Shown here: one piece after another, positions 4,714 to 6,780 of the stretch
Position numbering within the stretch: position 1 is the first letter of the stretch
Layout: every line of letters starts with the position of its first letter
Source: Bacteroidales bacterium UBA6828
Lineage (GTDB): Bacteria; Bacteroidota; Bacteroidia; Bacteroidales; Paludibacteraceae
DNA length: 6,780 bases
Assembly: GCA_002452095.1 (NCBI GenBank)
Contig: DKEG01000024.1
Location: 1-6,780, forward strand
Reading direction: 5' to 3'
Made by a program: the position numbers and the translations under genes
Notes under the pieces: model-generated
What the model saw: the letters and a program-made list of their open reading frames with translations, nothing else
What the model was told of the DNA's origin: nothing
The model's database searches: none

Positions 4714-6621
4714 CTAAAAATCCACGTCGTCTTCCTCAACAACCAAGTTGTTGATAATAAAATTCTGCCGCTCGGCGGTGTTCTTGCCCATATAGTATGC
4801 CAGCAGGTCGCCCACAGCGTCCTCTTTGCGGAGCGACACCTGGTCGAGACGCATCTCCTTGCCAATAAACCCTTTGAACTCGTCGGGAGAAATCTCCCCC
4901 AAACCTTTGAATCGCGTTATCTCGGGGTTCTTTATCTCGTCTATCGCCCTGAGGCGCTCCTCCTCGGTGTAGCAGTAGCGTACCTGCTGCTTGTCCTTCA
5001 CGCGGAAAAGCGGCGTCTGCAATATATACACGTGCCCTTTCTTGACAAGGTCAGGGAAAAATTGCAGAAAGAATGTCAGCATCAGCAATCGGATATGCAT
5101 TCCGTCCACATCGGCATCCGTGGCGATAATCACCTTGTTGTAGCGGAGTTCGTCCAAGCCATCCTCTATGTTCAGTGCCGACTGCAGGCAGTTGAACTCC
5201 TCGTTCTCATACACCACCGACTTGCTCAGTCCGTACGAGTTAAGAGGCTTTCCGCGCAGGGAGAACACCGCCTGCGTGCGCACATCGCGGCTCTTGGTAA
5301 TCGAACCCGATGCGGACAAACCCTCCGTAATGAAAATACAACTGTCCTGCCGCAGATCATCGTCCGCATTCTTCGCCGATTTAACAGGCTTCGCATCGTT
5401 GAAATGCACCTGGCAGTCCCGCAGTTTGGGATTGTTGAGCAGGTTCTTCTTCGACCGCTCGCGTGCCGCTTTCGTGATACCCGCAATGGCTTTGCGTTCC
5501 TTCTCCGAATCCTGTATCTTCTGCTGCATCACCTCCGCCACTTCCGGGTGCTTGTGCAGATAGTTATCCAACTGCTGCTTGACAAAATCGTTCACAAACT
5601 TGTTCACCGACAATCCGCCCGTAGGCGACATATCCTTCGAACCGAGTTTCACCTTCGTCTGGCTCTCAAACACCGGCTCCTCTACATTGATAGCAATCGC
5701 ACCGACTACACCATTGCGAATGTCGGCCATATCCATATTCTTGTTAAAGAACTCTTTGATCGTGCGCCCGATAGCCTCACGGAAAGCCGCCTGGTGAGTA
5801 CCGCCTTGGATGGTGTGCTGACCGTTGACAAACGAGTGGTACTCCTCCCCCGACTGGTTGGTATGCGTCAGCGCAATCTCTATATCCTCACCCCGTAGGT
5901 GAATAATCGGATACAGCGGTTCGGTGGTCATATTATCTGTCAGCAGATCGAGCAGACCATTCTTCGAACTGAACTTCTTGCCATTGTAAATCAGCGTCAG
6001 CCCTGTATTGAGGTACGCATAGTTGCGCATCATCTCCTCTATATAGTCGTCGCGGAACTGATAATTCTCAAACAACCCGCGCGAGTTGTCGGGCGTAAAT
6101 TCGATACACGTACCGCGCTTCTCCGTACCCGTATATTCCTGCACACCGGTATCGCTCACCAGATGCCCCTGATGGAACACCGCACGGCGGGTCTTTCCGT
6201 CGCGGAACGACTGCACGCTGAAATCCATCGAAAGCGCATTCACCGCCTTCGTACCCACACCGTTCAAACCCACCGATTTCTTGAACGCCTTGGTGTCGTA
6301 CTTGCCACCCGTATTGAGCAGCGAGACGGCCTCCACCATCTTTCCCAATGGTATGCCACGCCCGTAATCGCGCACACGCACACTCCCGTTCTCCACCGTA
6401 ACCTCGATCACCTTGCCCTCGCCCATGCGGAACTCATCAATCGAGTTGTCAATAGTCTCCTTGATAAGCACATAGATACCATCGTCCGAGTGCGAACCAT
6501 CACCGAGTTTACCGATATACATACCCGGGCGGCGGCGAATATGCTCGCGGTCGTCGAGATGAATGATGTTGTCGTCGTTGTACTCTGCTGCGTTCAAGTT
6601 GATTTCGTCTTCTGAAGCCAT
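4714..6621 (-). CDS. parE: DNA topoisomerase IV subunit B (ParE)
   Basis: ATPase and Toprim subunit of topoisomerase IV, which works with ParC to decatenate and relax chromosomes in the cytoplasm. At 635 aa it has the usual ParE length. The GHKL ATPase domain is visible at the N-terminus: RRRPGMYIG (29-37), KETIDNSIDEF with catalytic-type E55 and N59, D85 and G89 of DYGRGIP, and the lid GLNGVGTKAVNALS (118-131). Transducer residues QTK (Q321, K323) match the GyrB/ParE pattern. The Toprim domain has E433 (TEGLSASG) and DADVDG (D502, D504, D506), and the C-terminal part has KGLGE (572-576). ParE rather than GyrB is inferred from HLDDREHIRRRPGMYIGKL, the long GDGSHSDDGIY insert, and EGLSASG in place of GyrB's EGDSAGG. 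The start at 6621 is chosen because AAAGGAGG lies 3 nt upstream. A longer reading from 6654 would begin almost at the predicted transcription start and adds only a non-conserved basic stretch. Confidence 0.95.
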   Translation of the reverse strand: MASEDEINLNAAEYNDDNIIHLDDREHIRRRPGMYIGKLGDGSHSDDGIYVLIKETIDNSIDEFRMGEGKVIEVTVENGSVRVRDYGRGIPLGKMVEAVSLLNTGGKYDTKAFKKSVGLNGVGTKAVNALSMDFSVQSFRDGKTRRAVFHQGHLVSDTGVQEYTGTEKRGTCIEFTPDNSRGLFENYQFRDDYIEEMMRNYAYLNTGLTLIYNGKKFSSKNGLLDLLTDNMTTEPLYPIIHLRGEDIEIALTHTNQSGEEYHSFVNGQHTIQGGTHQAAFREAIGRTIKEFFNKNMDMADIRNGVVGAIAINVEEPVFESQTKVKLGSKDMSPTGGLSVNKFVNDFVKQQLDNYLHKHPEVAEVMQQKIQDSEKERKAIAGITKAARERSKKNLLNNPKLRDCQVHFNDAKPVKSAKNADDDLRQDSCIFITEGLSASGSITKSRDVRTQAVFSLRGKPLNSYGLSKSVVYENEEFNCLQSALNIEDGLDELRYNKVIIATDADVDGMHIRLLMLTFFLQFFPDLVKKGHVYILQTPLFRVKDKQQVRYCYTEEERLRAIDEIKNPEITRFKGLGEISPDEFKGFIGKEMRLDQVSLRKEDAVGDLLAYYMGKNTAERQNFIINNLVVEEDDVDF

Positions 6622-6624
6622 AAT

Positions 6625-6632
6625 CCTCCTTT
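6625..6632 (-). promoter_or_regulatory. Ribosome binding site deciding the parE start
   Basis: AAAGGAGG on the minus strand is separated by ATT from the ATG at 6621-6619. The spacing is short, but the match to the anti-Shine-Dalgarno sequence is strong for a Bacteroidales gene. The in-frame ATG at 6654 has no comparable site. This supports the start with protein MASEDEINL. Confidence 0.6.
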
Positions 6633-6667
6633 GCTTAGGGCGATACCACCCCATAATAATCCGCTTG

Positions 6668-6698
6668 CAAAGTTACTGCTTTTTTTTGATTTATACAA
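6668..6698 (-). promoter_or_regulatory. Bacteroidetes-type promoter for parE
   Basis: On the minus strand, TTG (6698-6696) is followed after exactly 20 bases by TAACTTTG (6675-6668). This matches the known Bacteroides primary-sigma promoter, with a -33 TTTG/TTG and a -7 TAnnTTTG separated by about 19-21 bp. The spacer contains a run of eight A on the minus strand. Transcription should begin a few bases below 6668, giving a leader of roughly 40 nt before the parE start at 6621. It is probably the main promoter for parE and may also feed the genes downstream. Confidence 0.75.
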
Positions 6699-6780
6699 CC
6701 CCACCCACCCGAACACAATTCCAAGTAGAGAAAAATATGCACTTTATGCAATCCGCCTGCCTCATAATACCGATTACGTA

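Noticed and set aside
5032..5898. A 288-codon open frame on the plus strand inside parE, with another adjoining it to 6615
   Set aside because: They lie entirely antisense to a gene with all family motifs, their translations are rich in Arg, His, Leu and Ile without any recognisable domain, and they have the look of shadow frames.
6622..6654. An 11-residue N-terminal extension of ParE
   Set aside because: It would start almost at the predicted transcription start and lacks a ribosome binding site, while the internal ATG has AAAGGAGG just upstream.
6699..6711. Possible G-quadruplex on the minus strand next to the parE -33 element
   Set aside because: Only three G runs (GGG, GGG, GGGG) are present; a fourth is missing nearby.
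6736..6750. Direct repeat TATGCA...TATGCA upstream of the parE promoter
   Set aside because: Two six-base copies 9 bp apart in an AT-rich stretch are easily chance, and no operator of this form is known to me for parE.

Overview
The window looks like a chromosomal segment from a Bacteroidales bacterium (Bacteroides or a close relative). The main reasons are a Bacteroidetes-type promoter (TTG, 20 bp, TAACTTTG) in front of the topoisomerase gene, the ParE-type topoisomerase IV B subunit with a Toprim signature of the EGLSASG kind, a GT4 glycosyltransferase and D-glycero-D-manno-heptose gene set of a type I associate with Bacteroides, and AT-rich heptamer repeats at gene junctions. Genus and species cannot be fixed from the sequence alone.

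All five convincing protein genes lie on the minus strand, so transcription runs from the right end to the left. From right to left they are: a promoter at about 6668-6698; parE (topoisomerase IV subunit B, 635 aa); a 48-nt gap; a 136-aa membrane-anchored protein with a CCGxHxxC cluster and a TTG start; a 9-nt gap; a 376-aa GT4 glycosyltransferase; a 27-nt junction made mostly of a 7-bp tandem repeat; a GHMP-type heptose 7-phosphate kinase (hddA, 341 aa); phosphoheptose isomerase (gmhA, 192 aa, overlapping hddA by 13 nt); and a 410-aa protein fusing a sugar-1-phosphate nucleotidyltransferase (HddC-like) to a HAD phosphatase (GmhB-like), sharing one nucleotide with gmhA. The tight spacing suggests that at least the left four genes form one operon. 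No clear terminator separates them from parE.

The three heptose genes encode all four steps from sedoheptulose 7-phosphate to a nucleotide-activated heptose: isomerisation (GmhA), anomeric phosphorylation (HddA), removal of the 7-phosphate (GmhB domain) and nucleotidyl transfer (HddC domain). A GHMP kinase plus an HddC-type transferase, rather than an HldE-type enzyme, points to GDP-D-glycero-alpha-D-manno-heptose. The adjacent glycosyltransferase is a plausible user of that donor or a partner in the same surface glycan; this is inference.

The left 263 bases hold no confident protein gene. They contain a Bacteroidetes-like -7 element (142-149, minus strand) followed by a segment able to form several hairpins, one with a GNRA-type loop only in the minus-strand RNA. 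This may be the 5' part of a structured RNA or the leader or start of a gene that runs off the window. The points most worth checking are the heptamer tract whose loss of three units would fuse the glycosyltransferase and HddA in frame, the two-enzyme fusion with no recognisable zinc loop in its phosphatase half, and the structured left edge.
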